Positions 34,379-44,466 are shown, counted from the stretch's first letter. The stretch: DNA of 64,000 bases from DATAYA01 sp963754235 (GCA_963754235.1 CAVWFK010000014.1:7334-71333), one strand, 5' to 3'. Notes: generated by a model from the sequence alone, not told the origin. Program-made: numbers and translations.

Positions 34379-36906
34379 TTACCGGCGCAGCGTCGCCAGC
34401 GCCGCGAACGGGCCATCGGCCACTGCCGGCTCGTCGTCCCCGCCCGCCGCCCGGCGGCGCAGCGGCACGATCAGGGGTGGCGCCGGCGGCCCAAACGCAT
34501 CCCGAGCCAGGGCGGCGGCGGGCAGCGCGCGCATCCCGAGGCTCCGTAGCAGCGCCGGCAGCGCGCTCGCGGGCGCGCCGAGCCGGCCGGCGAGGCCGGG
34601 CGGCACCGGCGCCGGGCCGCGGCGCGCGGCGTAAGCCAGTTCGGCCGCGGCGCGCTCAGCGATGTCGAGGCGCAGCAGCAGCGGCCCGGCCGGCAGCCAG
34701 CCGAGTGCGAGCGCGAACGCCTCCGGCCAGTCCGGCGGCGCCGGCAGCGAAACCGCCCCCGGGCGGCGGCAGCGCCGGCATCGCGATCCCCGCGCGCACG
34801 GCGAGCAGCCGCGCTCGCATCGCCATCGGCGCCGGGCGCAGCAGCGCCGGGATCGAGAGCGCGAAGCGGCCGGCGGAGACGCCGAGCGCCTTCAGCGCCG
34901 GACGCAGGGAAGCGGGGATGGTCGCATCGGTCGCACCAGGCACCACGCCGCCCGCCTCGGCCAGCCGGTGCAGCGGCCCGCGCAGGACGGCTTCGGTCTC
35001 GGCGCGCGCAGCGGCGGCGTGCAGGGGTGCCAACGCGCGCGCGATCCCGTGGTCCACCCAATCCTGCAGCCGCCGCCGCACCCGCTCGCGCGGCGGGCCG
35101 TCGAGGAACTCGCTCGGCAGCACCTGCACCACCGGCCGCAGCAGCGTGGGTCCGGGCCGCAGGCGGGCGACCGGCGCGCCCTCCCAAAGCAGCGCGTGCG
35201 CATCATCGAGCGTGAAGGCGGCATCGGGGGCGGCCGCCAGCGCCGCGACCCGGCGCGGCATCTCATGGCGCAGCGCCCGGCGCGCGGCCCGCAGCACCAG
35301 CCGCCGCGCCTCGCCCTCGGCCAGCGGGTCGGGCAGGAAGGCGAAGCCGCCGACCCGGCCGACCGGATGCCCCTCAACCACCACCTCGCCGCGCGCGGTC
35401 ACGGCGGAGAGCAGCCCGGCGCCAGTCGAACCCTCCGCCTCCTCGAGCCTGCGCATCAGGTGCGTCGCCCGGCGATCGACGAAGCGCGCGGTCAGCCGCT
35501 CGTGCAGCGCGTCGGACAGCAGGTCCTCCGCCTCCCGCGCCCGCGCCTGCCAGGCGGCGGCGTCGGCCAGCCAGTCCGGCCGCGCGGCGATGTAGCTCCA
35601 GGTGCGCACGCCGGCGAAGCGGGCCATCAGCGTGTCGATATCGCCGTCGGCGCGGGCGAGCGCGGCGAGCTGGGTCGCGATCCAGTCGGTCGGCAGCCGC
35701 CCGTCACGCATCAGATGCGTGAACACCTGCCCGCACAGCCGGGTGTGGCTCTCGTCGGCGAGCTTGCGGAAATCCGGGATCTGGCACGCGCCCCAAAGCG
35801 TGCGCACCCGCCCCCTGCCCTGCGCGAGGCCGCGGATCTCCGGATCGCGCGCCAGCGCCGCGAGCGCCTGCACATCGGCCGCGTCGTTGCCGCGCACCAG
35901 GCCCGGCCGCGGCGGCGGCGCGCCGAGGCTCGCCAGCAGCCGGTCGATATCGGCGAAATCGAGATCGGCATTGCGCCAACAGAGGCGGCCGAGCGATTCG
36001 AAGGCGTGCGCCTCCACCGCCGCGATCGTGGCATCGGGCAGGGCCGGGCAGTCGGCGGTGGTGCCAAAGGTGCCGTCGCGCATCCCGCGCCCGGCGCGGC
36101 CGGCGATCTGCGCGACCTCCGCCGCCTCCAGCCGGCGGAGCCGATGGCCGTCGAACTTGGCGAGGTCGGCGAACGCCACGTGGCCCACGTCCATGTTCAG
36201 CCCCATGCCGATCGCGTCGGTCGCGACCAGGAAATCGACCTCCTTCTCCTGATAGAGCGCCACCTGCGCATTGCGGGTGCGCGGCGAGAGCCGGCCCATC
36301 ACCACCGCGCAGCCGCCGCGGCGGCTGCGCACCAGCTCGGCGATCGCATAGACCTCGGCGGCACTGAAGGCGACGATCGCGGTGCGCGGCGGCAGCCGGC
36401 CGAGCTTGGCGTGCCCGGTCGCGACCAGTTGGGAGAGGCGCGGCCTGCGTTTCGATCTCGGCGCCGGGCACGAGTGCGCGCACCAGCGGGCGGATGGTCT
36501 CGGCGCCGAGGAACAGCGTCTCGACCAGGCCGCGCGCGTGCAGCAGCCGCTCGGTGAAGACGTGGCCGCGGTCGGGGTCGGCGCAGAGCTGGATTTCGTC
36601 CACGGCGACGAACTCGGCGTCGCGGTCGAGCGGCATCGCCTCCACGGTGCAGGAGAACCAGCGCGCCTCGGGCGGCACGATCTTCTCCTCGCCGGTGATC
36701 AGGGCGACGTGGCGCGCGCCCTTGGCGGCAACCATGCGGTCGTAGTTCTCGCGCGCCAGCAGCCGCAGCGGGAAGCCGATGATGCCCGAGCGGTGCGCGA
36801 GCAGGCGTTCGATCGCGAGATGGGTCTTGCCGGTGTTGGTCGGGCCGAGCACGGCCCGCACCCGCGGCGGGAACAGGGCGCGGGCGCCCGGAGCGAATCC
36901 CGTCAT
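34379..36906 (-). CDS. SUV3-like DEAD/DExH helicase, two frameshifts
   Basis: The corrected 841-residue protein begins MTGFAPGARALFPPRVRAVL, with Walker A GPTNTGKTHLAIERLL, motif II AVDEIQL, and the C-terminal RecA domain ending in QIAGRAGR. It continues with a long alpha-helical region typical of the mitochondrial SUV3 relatives in alphaproteobacteria. One extra base near 36444 splits motif III from the rest, and another in a run of five C at 34756-34760 breaks the end; both corrections restore a single frame. It probably unwinds structured RNA. The gap to the membrane-protein gene is 47 bases. Confidence 0.85.
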
Positions 36907-36953
36907 GGAGAGGATGTTCGGGTTGCCGGCGCCTCGGTGCAAGCCTTCAGCGC

Positions 36954-38633
36954 CTAATCAAGCAGCCGGGCCAGTTCGCTGGGGTCCAGCCATCGTCGCT
37001 GATCGGCGCGAAACGCGCAGAACGCCGGCCCGAGCCGGTGCCCGCGCACCCACCCCGCGAGTGCCGCCGCATAGTCCGCCGACGCCGGCTGCCGCAGCCC
37101 CCAGCCGGGCGGCGTCCAGGAACTGTTGCCGTTCACCGTCGGCAGCCGCCAGTGGAGCGAGAACATCAGCGCGTCCGATTGCAGCTTCCACCATGGCCGG
37201 GCGCCCGGCGGCTGGGGTGCGAGGCCGAAGACGCTGCACCGCGCGGGGGGCGCCGGCAAGCCCTGCCACCAGCGCCGCCTCCCGCGCCGCCGACACGCCG
37301 TCCGGCGCGGTGTCCCACAACGATTCCAGCATCGCCGCGAACGACAGCAGCACGAAGGCCGCGACCATGACCGCCCGTCGTCCGATCGCGCCCCGCGCCC
37401 GCGCGAGTATCGCATCCAGTGCCACCCCGGCGCAGGCGGCGATCGGCAACAGCGCCACGATCTCGGAGCGGAAGGTGGTGCGGATCGCTGCCGCCCCCGG
37501 CACTGACGTAAAACACGACGATCCAGGGCCAGATGTGGCGGGCGAGCTTGAACTCGAGTGCCGTGCAGAGGATCGCCGCCGCCGCCGCCAGCCAGCAGCG
37601 CCCGGCGCGGCATCGACGCGCGCCGCCGGCCGCGCCACAGCAGCCCCAGCCCCGCCGCCGCCAGCGCCCAGACCGGGACCGAGGAGCCCATGAACCGCTC
37701 GGCGTCGGTGTCGGAGTCATCGGTACGGCAGCCCGAACCAGCGCGAGCAGGCCCCTGTACACCGGATGGTTGTCGCCGAGGTTCAGCAGGTCCGACAGGA
37801 ACGGGCGATAGAAGCTCAGCGTCGCCCGGCGCGCGGTGGCGGCCGCTCAGGATCTGGGGGCCGTAGATGACGCAGAACGGCATCAGCCCCACCGCCAGCC
37901 CCGCCCCGAAACCGATGCCGACGCGCCGCAGCGCCGGCTGCCGCAGGGCGGCGCGGAAGTCGGGCCAGGCGAGCAGGCCGAGCAGCGTCGCCAGCGCGCC
38001 CAGGAACAGGAAGAACCACGCGACCTCGTAGCTGGTCGCCGCCAGCAGGCCGGTCAGCACGCCGGCCGCCGCCGCGAGCCAGGGCCGCCCGCGCGCCCAG
38101 GCCGCGTGCAGCAGCAGCAGGATCGCCGGCAGGATCGCGACACCGATCATCTGGCCGTGGCCGAGCTTGATCGTGAGCGCGTTGGAGAAGACGAACAGGA
38201 AGGCGCCGACTGCGGCCGCCGCCGAGGCCAGCCCCAGCACCCGCTGCAGCAGCCGCCACGCGCACAGGAAGCCGAACGCCGAAAGCACGACGAACAACGC
38301 CGAGAACGCGCGCATCGGGGCCAATCCCGCCAGCCGGAACGCGCCATAGATCGGCACCCAGAGCAGGTGCGCGTCGGTGTAGCCGAGCACGCCGGGCACG
38401 GGGAAGAACATCGGCGGCGACAGCGGCGAGCGTCCCGCCAGCAGCGCGCGCCAGGTGCTCTCGAGCAGGAAGATCATGATCCGCGCATCGCCGGCATCGC
38501 CGGGGGCGAGGTCGAACCCGCTGCGCAGCGCCGGGCCGTAGATGGTCAGCAGGCCGAGGGCGAGGAGGGTGAATGGGCGGGACGAATGCGGACCACCGCA
38601 CCGCTTGCACCGTTTGCCGCCTAACAGCCGCAT
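36954..38633 (-). CDS. Polytopic membrane protein (GT-C-like), several frameshifts
   Basis: The first 260 residues form many hydrophobic segments with GDAGDARIMIFLLESTWRALL and PPMFFPVPGVLGYTDAHLLWVPIYGAF, as in large membrane proteins related to GT-C glycosyltransferases. From 37850 onward correct reading needs changes between frames: RATLSFYRPFLSDLLNLGDN, later FKLARHIWPWIVVFYVS, then SEIVALLPIAACAGVALDAIL and finally SLHWRLPTVNGNSSWTPP to the stop at 36954. I count at least four breaks. The function is unknown. It follows tadA by nine bases and so shares its operon. Confidence 0.65.
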   Translation of the reverse strand: MRLLGGKRCKRCGGPHSSRPFTLLALGLLTIYGPALRSGFDLAPGDAGDARIMIFLLESTWRALLAGRSPLSPPMFFPVPGVLGYTDAHLLWVPIYGAFRLAGLAPMRAFSALFVVLSAFGFLCAWRLLQRVLGLASAAAAVGAFLFVFSNALTIKLGHGQMIGVAILPAILLLLHAAWARGRPWLAAAAGVLTGLLAATSYEVAWFFLFLGALATLLGLLAWPDFRAALRQPALRRVGIGFGAGLAVGLMPFCVIYGPQILSGRHRAPGDAELLSPVPVGPAEPRRQPSGVQGPARAGSGCRTDDSDTDAERFMGSSVPVWALAAAGLGLLWRGRRRASMPRRALLAGGGGGDPLHGTRVQARPPHLALDRRVLRQCRGRQRSAPPSAPRSWRCCRSPPAPGWHWMRYSRGRGARSDDGRSWSRPSCCCRSRRCWNRCGTPRRTACRRRGRRRWWQGLPAPPARCSVFGLAPQPPGARPWWKLQSDALMFSLHWRLPTVNGNSSWTPPGWGLRQPASADYAAALAGWVRGHRLGPAFCAFRADQRRWLDPSELARLLD

Positions 38634-38642
38634 GGGTCGCCA

Positions 38643-39095
38643 TCACCGCCGCGCCGCAAAGAACTCGCGCAGCAGCGCCGCCGCCTCACTCTCGCACACG
38701 CCGCCCACCACCTCCGGCCGGTGCAGGCAGCCGGGCGCGTCGAACACCCGGGCGCCGTGCTCGACGCCGCCCCCTTTGGGGTCATAGGCGCCGAACACCA
38801 GCCGGCGGATGCGAAACAAGCCGATCGCGGCGGCACACATCGCGCACGGCTCCAGCGTCACCACCAGGTCGCAGTCCGGCAGGCGCGGCGCCCCGCGCGC
38901 CCGCGCCGCCGCCCGCAGCGCCAGCAACTCGGCGTGCGCCGCGGCATCGGCCTCCGCCTCCACCCGGTTTGCGGCGCGCGCGAGCACGCGGCCGGCGGCG
39001 TCCACCACCACGGCACCGACCGGCACCTCGCCGGCCTGCGCCGCCGCGCGGGCCTCGGCGAGCGCTGACTGCATCGGGGAATCGAGGGGCGACAT
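38643..39095 (-). CDS. tadA: tRNA adenosine(34) deaminase
   Basis: The 150-residue enzyme makes inosine at the wobble position of tRNA-Arg. The zinc motifs are present: His54 and the catalytic Glu56 in AAHAELLAL, and Cys84 and Cys87 in LEPCAMCAAAIG. The end with a GGVCESEAAALLREFFAARR helix is typical of the family. I took the ATG at 39095 since family sequence begins there. The gene is divergent from the glutamine amidotransferase-like gene with 45 bases between them. Confidence 0.94.
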   Translation of the reverse strand: MSPLDSPMQSALAEARAAAQAGEVPVGAVVVDAAGRVLARAANRVEAEADAAAHAELLALRAAARARGAPRLPDCDLVVTLEPCAMCAAAIGLFRIRRLVFGAYDPKGGGVEHGARVFDAPGCLHRPEVVGGVCESEAAALLREFFAARR

Positions 39096-39140
39096 GAGCG
39101 CTTCTTGCCCGCCCGGCCGACGCCGGTCTAGCAACGCCGC

Positions 39141-39857
39141 ATGGCCCGTCGCCCGCTGATCGGCATCACCCTCGATTCGGAGCAGCCCGGCGGCTACTCG
39201 AAATACCCCTGGTACGCGCTGCGGGCGAACTACGCCGAGGCGGTCGCCGCCGCCGGCGGGCTGCCGGTGGCACTCTCCCATCAGGCGGCGCTGGCGCCCG
39301 ACTGGCTCGACCGCATCGACGCGCTGATCGTCACCGGCGGCGCCTTCGACGTCGATCCCGCGCTCTACGGCGCCGCCGACCGGCACGCGACGGTGACGCT
39401 CAAGGAGGGCCGCACCGAAGCCGAGCTGGCACTCACGCGCGGCGCGCTCGGGCGCGGGATGCCGGTGCTCGGCATCTGCGGCGGCGAGCAGCTTCTGGCG
39501 GTGGCGCTCGGCGGCACGTTGCTCCAGCACATCCCCGACGCGATCCCCGAGGCGCTCGAACACGAGCAGCCCAATCCCCGCCACCAGCCGGGGCACGCGG
39601 TCGCGATCACGCCGGATACGCAACTCGCCCGCATCGTGGGCGCGGCCACGATGGCGGTGAACTCCGCCCACCACCAGGCGGTGCGCGAACCCGGTCCCGG
39701 TGCGGTGGTGAACGCGACCGCGCCGGACGGCGTGATCGAGGGCATCGAGGGCACCCGCCACCGCTTCGCGCTCGGCGTGCAGTGGCACCCCGAGTTCCTG
39801 ATCGGCCCCGGCGACCGGGCGATCTTCGACGCGCTGATCGCCGCCAGCGTGCGATGA
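39141..39857 (+). CDS. Class I glutamine amidotransferase-like hydrolase (PuuD-like)
   Basis: The 238-residue protein resembles gamma-glutamyl-gamma-aminobutyrate hydrolases. The Cys nucleophile normally lies in GICRG; here it reads GMPVLGICGGEQLLAVALGG. The catalytic His and Glu are in LGVQWHPEF. Substrate-binding features include ITGGAFDVDPALYG and NSAHHQAV. Whether it acts on polyamine derivatives or another gamma-glutamyl compound is not shown by the neighbours. Its stop overlaps the pseudouridine synthase start by four bases (ATGA). Confidence 0.87.
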   Translation: MARRPLIGITLDSEQPGGYSKYPWYALRANYAEAVAAAGGLPVALSHQAALAPDWLDRIDALIVTGGAFDVDPALYGAADRHATVTLKEGRTEAELALTRGALGRGMPVLGICGGEQLLAVALGGTLLQHIPDAIPEALEHEQPNPRHQPGHAVAITPDTQLARIVGAATMAVNSAHHQAVREPGPGAVVNATAPDGVIEGIEGTRHRFALGVQWHPEFLIGPGDRAIFDALIAASVR

Positions 39858-40591
39858 CCGAGGCCGACGCCGCCGTTTCGCGCGGCGAGCGGATCGCCAA
39901 ATGGCTCGCCCATGCCGGCGCCGCCAGCCGCCGCGACGCCGAGCGGCTGCTCGCCGAGGGCCGCGTGAGGCTCAACGGCGCGGTGCTCACGCATCCGGCG
40001 AGCTTCGTCGCCCCCGGCGACATCGTGCAGCTCGACGGTCGCGTGCTCGATCCGCCGGCGCGAGCGCGGCTGTGGCGCTATCACAAGCCCGCCGGGCTGG
40101 TGACGACGCATCGCGACCCGCAGGGCCGGCCCACCGTGTTCGAGCGCCTGCCGGCCGCGATGCCGCGCGTGGTCAGCGTCGGCCGGCTCGACCTCGCGAG
40201 CGAAGGGCTGCTGCTGCTGACCACCGACGGCGCGCTGGCGCGGCGGCTGGAACTGCCGGCCAATGGCTGGCTGCGGCGCTACCGGGTTCGCGTGCATGGC
40301 GACCCCGATCCGGCGGCGCTGGCGCGGCTCGCGCAGGGCGTCACGGTGGCCGGTGCGCGCTACGGCCCGATCGAGGCCGGCCTCGACTCGCGCCAGCGCA
40401 GCAATGCGTGGCTCACGGTGGCGCTGCACGAAGGCCGCAACCGCGAAATCCGGCGGGTGATGGCGCATCTCGGCCTGCCGGTCTCGCGGCTGATCCGGGT
40501 CGCCTATGGTCCGTTTCAGCTCGGGCATCTGGAGCCGGCGGCGGTGGACGAGGTGCCGGCCAAGGTGCTGCGCGAGCAGCTCGGTCCCTGA
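39854..40591 (+). CDS. RluB/RsuA-family rRNA pseudouridine synthase
   Basis: The 245-residue enzyme has an N-terminal S4 domain, ERIAKWLAHAGAASRRDAERL, and a catalytic domain with the active-site Asp in SVGRLDLASEGLLLLT. The sequence RRVMAHLGLPVSRLIRVAYGPF is the typical end. It modifies 23S or 16S rRNA; the exact position is not decided by sequence, although the length favours RluB. Coupled with the upstream gene and 12 bases before rsmD, a common alphaproteobacterial order. Confidence 0.9.
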   Translation: MTEADAAVSRGERIAKWLAHAGAASRRDAERLLAEGRVRLNGAVLTHPASFVAPGDIVQLDGRVLDPPARARLWRYHKPAGLVTTHRDPQGRPTVFERLPAAMPRVVSVGRLDLASEGLLLLTTDGALARRLELPANGWLRRYRVRVHGDPDPAALARLAQGVTVAGARYGPIEAGLDSRQRSNAWLTVALHEGRNREIRRVMAHLGLPVSRLIRVAYGPFQLGHLEPAAVDEVPAKVLREQLGP

Positions 40592-40602
40592 GAACAGGGC
40601 CC

Positions 40603-41181
40603 GTGAGGATCGTGGCCGGCGCCTGGCGTGGGCGGCGTCTGGCAGCACCCCCCGGAGCGGCGACCCGCCCCACCGCCGATCGGGTGCGGCAGGCGCTGTT
40701 CGACATGCTGCTGCACGCGCCCTGGGGCGGTCGCGACGCGATTGCCGGCGCCGCGGTGCTCGACGCCTTCGCCGGGACCGGCGCGCTCGGGCTGGAGGCG
40801 CTGTCCAGGGGCGCCGGGCACGCGACCTTCCTCGAACGCGACCGCGACGCTCTCGCGGTCCTGCGCGCCAATATCGCGTCGTGCGGCGCGGTGGGGCAGG
40901 CGCGCGTGATCGAGGCCGACGCGACCCGCCCACCGCCGGGCACGCCCTGCGCGCTGGTTTTTCTCGACCCTCCCTATCGCGAGGGCCTGGCCGAACGCGC
41001 GTTGCCGGCGCTGGCGCAGGCGGGCTGGCTCGCGCCCGCCGCCCTGCTGGTGGTCGAGACCGCCCGCGACGAGGCCGCAGTGCTTCCCGGCACGCCGCTT
41101 GCCGAGCGCACGCACGGGGCCGCCCGGCTGCGCGTTCTGCGGCTCGCCGGTGTTACGCTTGACGGAACGCCCGTTCCGTGA
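40603..41181 (+). CDS. rsmD: 16S rRNA (guanine966-N2)-methyltransferase
   Basis: The 192-residue SAM-dependent enzyme starts with GTG at 40603, giving MRIVAGAWRGRRLAAPPGAATRPTADRVRQALFDML, the RsmD signature. SAM motif I is VLDAFAGTGALGLEALSRGA and the target-base motif is LVFLDPPYREGLA. The stop is 13 bases before the higB start. Firm identification. Confidence 0.93.
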   Translation: MRIVAGAWRGRRLAAPPGAATRPTADRVRQALFDMLLHAPWGGRDAIAGAAVLDAFAGTGALGLEALSRGAGHATFLERDRDALAVLRANIASCGAVGQARVIEADATRPPPGTPCALVFLDPPYREGLAERALPALAQAGWLAPAALLVVETARDEAAVLPGTPLAERTHGAARLRVLRLAGVTLDGTPVP

Positions 41182-41193
41182 TACATAACGCCC

Positions 41194-41475
41194 GTGATCC
41201 GGAGTTTCCGAGACAAGCGCACCGCAGCGCTGTTTCGCGGGGAATTGCCGAAGGACTTTCCCGCCGAGATCGCCAAGGCGGCGCGTCGGAAGCTCGCTAT
41301 GGTCGATGCCGCGGTTCGCCTCGGCAATCTGCGTTCGCCACCGGGGAACCGGCTGGAAGCGCTCGCGGGGAACCGGGGAGGGCAGCATAGCATCCGGATC
41401 AACGACCAGTGGCGCGTCTGCTTCGTCTGGCGCGAAGGTGGTGTGTACGACGTCGAAATTGTTGACTACCATTAG
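41194..41475 (+). CDS. higB: HigB-type mRNA interferase toxin
   Basis: The 93-residue RelE-superfamily toxin has the family landmarks: IRSFRDKRTAALFRGE, RRKLAMVDAAVRLGNLRSPPGNRLEAL, and the end GQHSIRINDQWRVCFVWREGGVYDVEIVDYH. Such toxins cleave mRNA at the ribosome. The start is GTG at 41194. Toxin before antitoxin is the HigBA order. The gap to higA is 12 bases. Confidence 0.93.
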   Translation: MIRSFRDKRTAALFRGELPKDFPAEIAKAARRKLAMVDAAVRLGNLRSPPGNRLEALAGNRGGQHSIRINDQWRVCFVWREGGVYDVEIVDYH

Positions 41476-41487
41476 GAAAGGCAGCCG

Positions 41488-41808
41488 ATGACGATCTCCC
41501 GGGATGACTTGCACCGCGTCGATCTGTCGGACGTGACGACCGGCCAGCGCTTGGCGTCGGTCACGCCCGGCGAGGTGCTGCGCCTCGAGTTCATGGAGCC
41601 GCTTGGATTATCCGCTCGGGCGCTGGCGCGCGACCTCAATGTGCCGCCGAACCGCATTACAGGCATCTTGCGCGGCGACCGCGCCATTACGGCCGAGACC
41701 GCGCTGCTGCTGTCGCGGCGGTTCAACATCAGCGCCGAGTTCTGGATGAATCTTCAGACGGGGCACGACTTGGAGGAAGCGCGCCGGCGTGAGAAAATGG
41801 CTGCGTAG
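41488..41808 (+). CDS. higA: HigA-type antitoxin with Xre helix-turn-helix
   Basis: The 106-residue protein neutralises HigB and represses the operon. It has the HigA pattern TPGEVLRLEFMEPLGLSARALARDLNVPPNRITGILRGDRAITAETALLLSRRFN, and ends SAEFWMNLQTGHDLEEARRR. An AGGAAAGGCAG stretch precedes the ATG. No clear operator is visible before higB, which follows rsmD directly. Confidence 0.93.
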   Translation: MTISRDDLHRVDLSDVTTGQRLASVTPGEVLRLEFMEPLGLSARALARDLNVPPNRITGILRGDRAITAETALLLSRRFNISAEFWMNLQTGHDLEEARRREKMAA

Positions 41809-41844
41809 CCATCGCAGCCTAAGCACGTCGTCCATTACACCCGA

Positions 41845-42828
41845 ATGAGCGCCGCCATTTGCCGCCGCTGGCTGCTTGCCGGCGCTGCTGTCCTTCCGGC
41901 TGCCGCACGCGCGGCACCGCGGCGGCTGGTACTGTACACTTCGCAACCGGACCGGATCGCAACGGAAACAGTCGCCGCGTTCAATCGCGTCCACCCACAA
42001 ATCGGCGTCGAGGTGTTTCGCTCCGGCACCACCGCGGTGATGAACCGGCTGGCGGCCGAGTTCCTGGCCGGCAGCCCCAAGCCCGACGTGCTGCTGATCG
42101 CCGATGCGATGAGCCTGGAGGCGTTGAAGGCGGACCATCGCCTCGCGCGCTATCCGGGGGCCGACGTGGCGGGGCTGCCGGCGCAGGCCGTCGATCCGCA
42201 GCGCTTCTATTTCGGCACCAAGCTCATCACCACCGGCTTCATGGTCAATGCCCGCGCGCCGTTCCGGCCGCGAAGCTGGCCCGACCTGCTGCGGCCGCCG
42301 GCACGGGGCAGCGTAGTGCTGCCCAGCCCGCTTTACTCGGGTGCCGCGATGATCACGGTGGGCGCGCTGGCGCAGAACGCGGCCCTCGGCCCGGACTACC
42401 TCGCCCGCCTCGCGGCCAACCGGGCGATTGCGGTGCAGGGCAACGGACAGGTGCTCACGGCCGTCGCGACCGGGCAGAGCCTGTTTGGCATCGGCGTGGA
42501 TTTCATGGCCCTGAACGCGGCGCGAAAAGGCTCGCCGGTGCGCTTCGCGTTTCCCGCCGATGGCGCCACCGCCGTCACCGAGCCGGTGGCGATCCTCGCG
42601 ACCGCGCGCAACCCCGACGGCGCGCGCGCCTTCGTCGATTTCCTGCTCTCGCCCTCCGGGCAGCGCCTCGCGGCATCGCAGGGCTTCCTGCCGGTGCAGA
42701 GCGGTATCGCCCCGCCGCCGGGCTTCCCGCCGGTGCAGTCGATCAAGCTGATGCCGGTCGACCTCGCCCGCGTGCTCGCCGACCGCGAGGCGCTCAAGCG
42801 CCGCTTCGCCGCCCTGTTCGGGGGCTGA
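41845..42828 (+). CDS. Iron-type ABC transporter substrate-binding protein
   Basis: A 327-residue periplasmic binding protein of the AfuA/FbpA group. It has a signal MSAAICRRWLLAGAAVLPAAARA and the mature start APRRLVLYTSQPDRIATETVAAF. EVFRSGTTAVMNRLAAEFLAG and GVDFMALNAARKGSPVRFAFPADGA are typical. The two adjacent tyrosines of FbpA iron binding are not obvious, so the ligand could be another compound, such as a phosphonate or a sulfonate. The permease gene follows at once; no ATPase gene is present. Confidence 0.87.
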   Translation: MSAAICRRWLLAGAAVLPAAARAAPRRLVLYTSQPDRIATETVAAFNRVHPQIGVEVFRSGTTAVMNRLAAEFLAGSPKPDVLLIADAMSLEALKADHRLARYPGADVAGLPAQAVDPQRFYFGTKLITTGFMVNARAPFRPRSWPDLLRPPARGSVVLPSPLYSGAAMITVGALAQNAALGPDYLARLAANRAIAVQGNGQVLTAVATGQSLFGIGVDFMALNAARKGSPVRFAFPADGATAVTEPVAILATARNPDGARAFVDFLLSPSGQRLAASQGFLPVQSGIAPPPGFPPVQSIKLMPVDLARVLADREALKRRFAALFGG

Positions 42829-42831
42829 GAG

Positions 42832-44466
42832 CTGGCGCGGCTGGCCGATCGCACGCTCCGGCTGCTGCTCCCGCTGGCGGTCGGCACGCTGGTACTGGCG
42901 CCGCTCGCGCGCGTGCTTGCCCAGGTCGGCGCAGCACCCGGCGTGTCGCTGGCCGCGGTCGCGACGCCGGCGGCACGGCTCGCGCTGCGGCACACGCTGG
43001 CGGCCGGTCTCGGGGCCACGGCGATCGCGACGCTGCTCGGGGGCGCGGTGGCACTCGCCTGCGCGCTGACCGATCTGCGGGGACGCACGGCGCTCGCCGC
43101 GGTCTTCGTGCTGCTGCTGCTGATGCCCGCACAGGTCACGGCGCTCGCCTGGACGGATTTCCTCTCCCCCGCCAGCCCGGTGCTCGGGCCGCTCGGCCTG
43201 GCGCCGCCGGTCGGGCACCCGAACCCCCTCTTCGGCGGCGGCGGGATCGCGCTGCTGCTCGGCATCGAGCAGGCGCCGCTCGTGTTCCTCGTGTTCGCGG
43301 CCGGGCTGCGGGCGATCCCCGCCGCCCAGGTGATGACGGCGCAAAGCCTCGGGGCGCGCCCCTCGCGCGTGCTGATACGCGTGGTGCTGCCGATGGCGGC
43401 GCCGTCGCTCGCCGCGGGCGTCGCTCTCGCCTTCGTCTCGGCGATCGGCAATTTCGGCATCGCCGCCCTGCTCGGCATCCCCGGCCGCTACTCGATGCTG
43501 CCGACGCTCATCTATCAGCGCCTCGCCGGCTTCGGGCCGGCGGCGCTCGCCGAGGTCGCGGCACTCTCGCTGCTGCTGGGGGCGCTGGCGGCGACGGGCC
43601 TCGCAATCGAGGCGTGGCTGCGCGGCACCTCCGCACCGCCCGCGGCGGCGGCGCCGGTGCGGGTGGCGCTCGGGCGCTGGCGGGCAGCGGCGAGCATCGC
43701 GCTCTGGCTGCCGGCGCTCGGACTGCTGGTGCTGCCGCTGGCGTCGCTGGTGGGCACCGCCCTGGTGCCGGCGCTCGGGATGCCGCTTTCGCCCTCCAAT
43801 GCCACGCTCGCCAATCTGCGCACCGTGTTGGCGGAGCCGGCGATGCGCCGCGCGCTCGCCAATTCGGCCGTGCTCGCGGCACTCGCGGCCGCCATCCTGC
43901 TCGCCACGGCACTGGCGTGCGGCTGGCTCGCCTCCTGGCGCGGCTCGCGCGCGGCCCGCGCGGCGCTGGCGGCGGCCGACCTGCCCTACGTGCTGCCCGG
44001 AATGGTGCTCGGCATCGGCTGCATCCTGCTGTTTCTGCGACCGGTGGTGGGGATCGCACTCTACGACACGCGCTGGATCATCCTGATCGCCTATCTCGCG
44101 CGGTTCCTGTCCTTGGCGCAGCGGCCGGTGACGGCGGCCTGGCGCAGCCTGGACCGCGGGCTCGACCGCGCGGCCGCTTCCGCCGGCGCCGCGCCGCTGC
44201 TGCGGTTCCGGCGCGTGCTGCTGCCGCTCCTCGCCCCGGCCGCCGCCGCTGCGGCCCTGCTCGTGTTCGCGCTCGCCTTCAATGAGCTCACGGTCTCGGC
44301 GCTGCTGTGGTCACCGGGCAACGAGACGGTCGGGGTCGCGGTGTTCAACCTGGCGGAGGCGGGCGAGCCGACCCAGGCGGCGGCCGCGGCGTGCATCTCG
44401 GTCGCGACCACGCTTGTGTTGCTGGGCGCCGCTGCGTTGCTGCTCCGCCGCCGCACCGCACGATAG
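42832..44466 (+). CDS. Fused iron-type ABC permease (FbpB-like), no standard start codon
   Basis: The protein holds two permease halves in one chain of about 545 residues. Each half has an EAA loop: AAQVMTAQSLGARPSRVLIRVVLPMAAP and LDRAAASAGAAPLLRFRRVLLPLLAP. The first helix (RLLLPLAVGTLVLAPLARVLAQ) lies upstream of the only GTG, at 42913. The frame is open back to the stop of the binding-protein gene but contains no ATG, GTG or TTG there. A CTG at 42832 gives the expected start LARLADRTLRLLLP. Either CTG is used or a base is wrong. Confidence 0.82.
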   Translation: MARLADRTLRLLLPLAVGTLVLAPLARVLAQVGAAPGVSLAAVATPAARLALRHTLAAGLGATAIATLLGGAVALACALTDLRGRTALAAVFVLLLLMPAQVTALAWTDFLSPASPVLGPLGLAPPVGHPNPLFGGGGIALLLGIEQAPLVFLVFAAGLRAIPAAQVMTAQSLGARPSRVLIRVVLPMAAPSLAAGVALAFVSAIGNFGIAALLGIPGRYSMLPTLIYQRLAGFGPAALAEVAALSLLLGALAATGLAIEAWLRGTSAPPAAAAPVRVALGRWRAAASIALWLPALGLLVLPLASLVGTALVPALGMPLSPSNATLANLRTVLAEPAMRRALANSAVLAALAAAILLATALACGWLASWRGSRAARAALAAADLPYVLPGMVLGIGCILLFLRPVVGIALYDTRWIILIAYLARFLSLAQRPVTAAWRSLDRGLDRAAASAGAAPLLRFRRVLLPLLAPAAAAAALLVFALAFNELTVSALLWSPGNETVGVAVFNLAEAGEPTQAAAAACISVATTLVLLGAAALLLRRRTAR

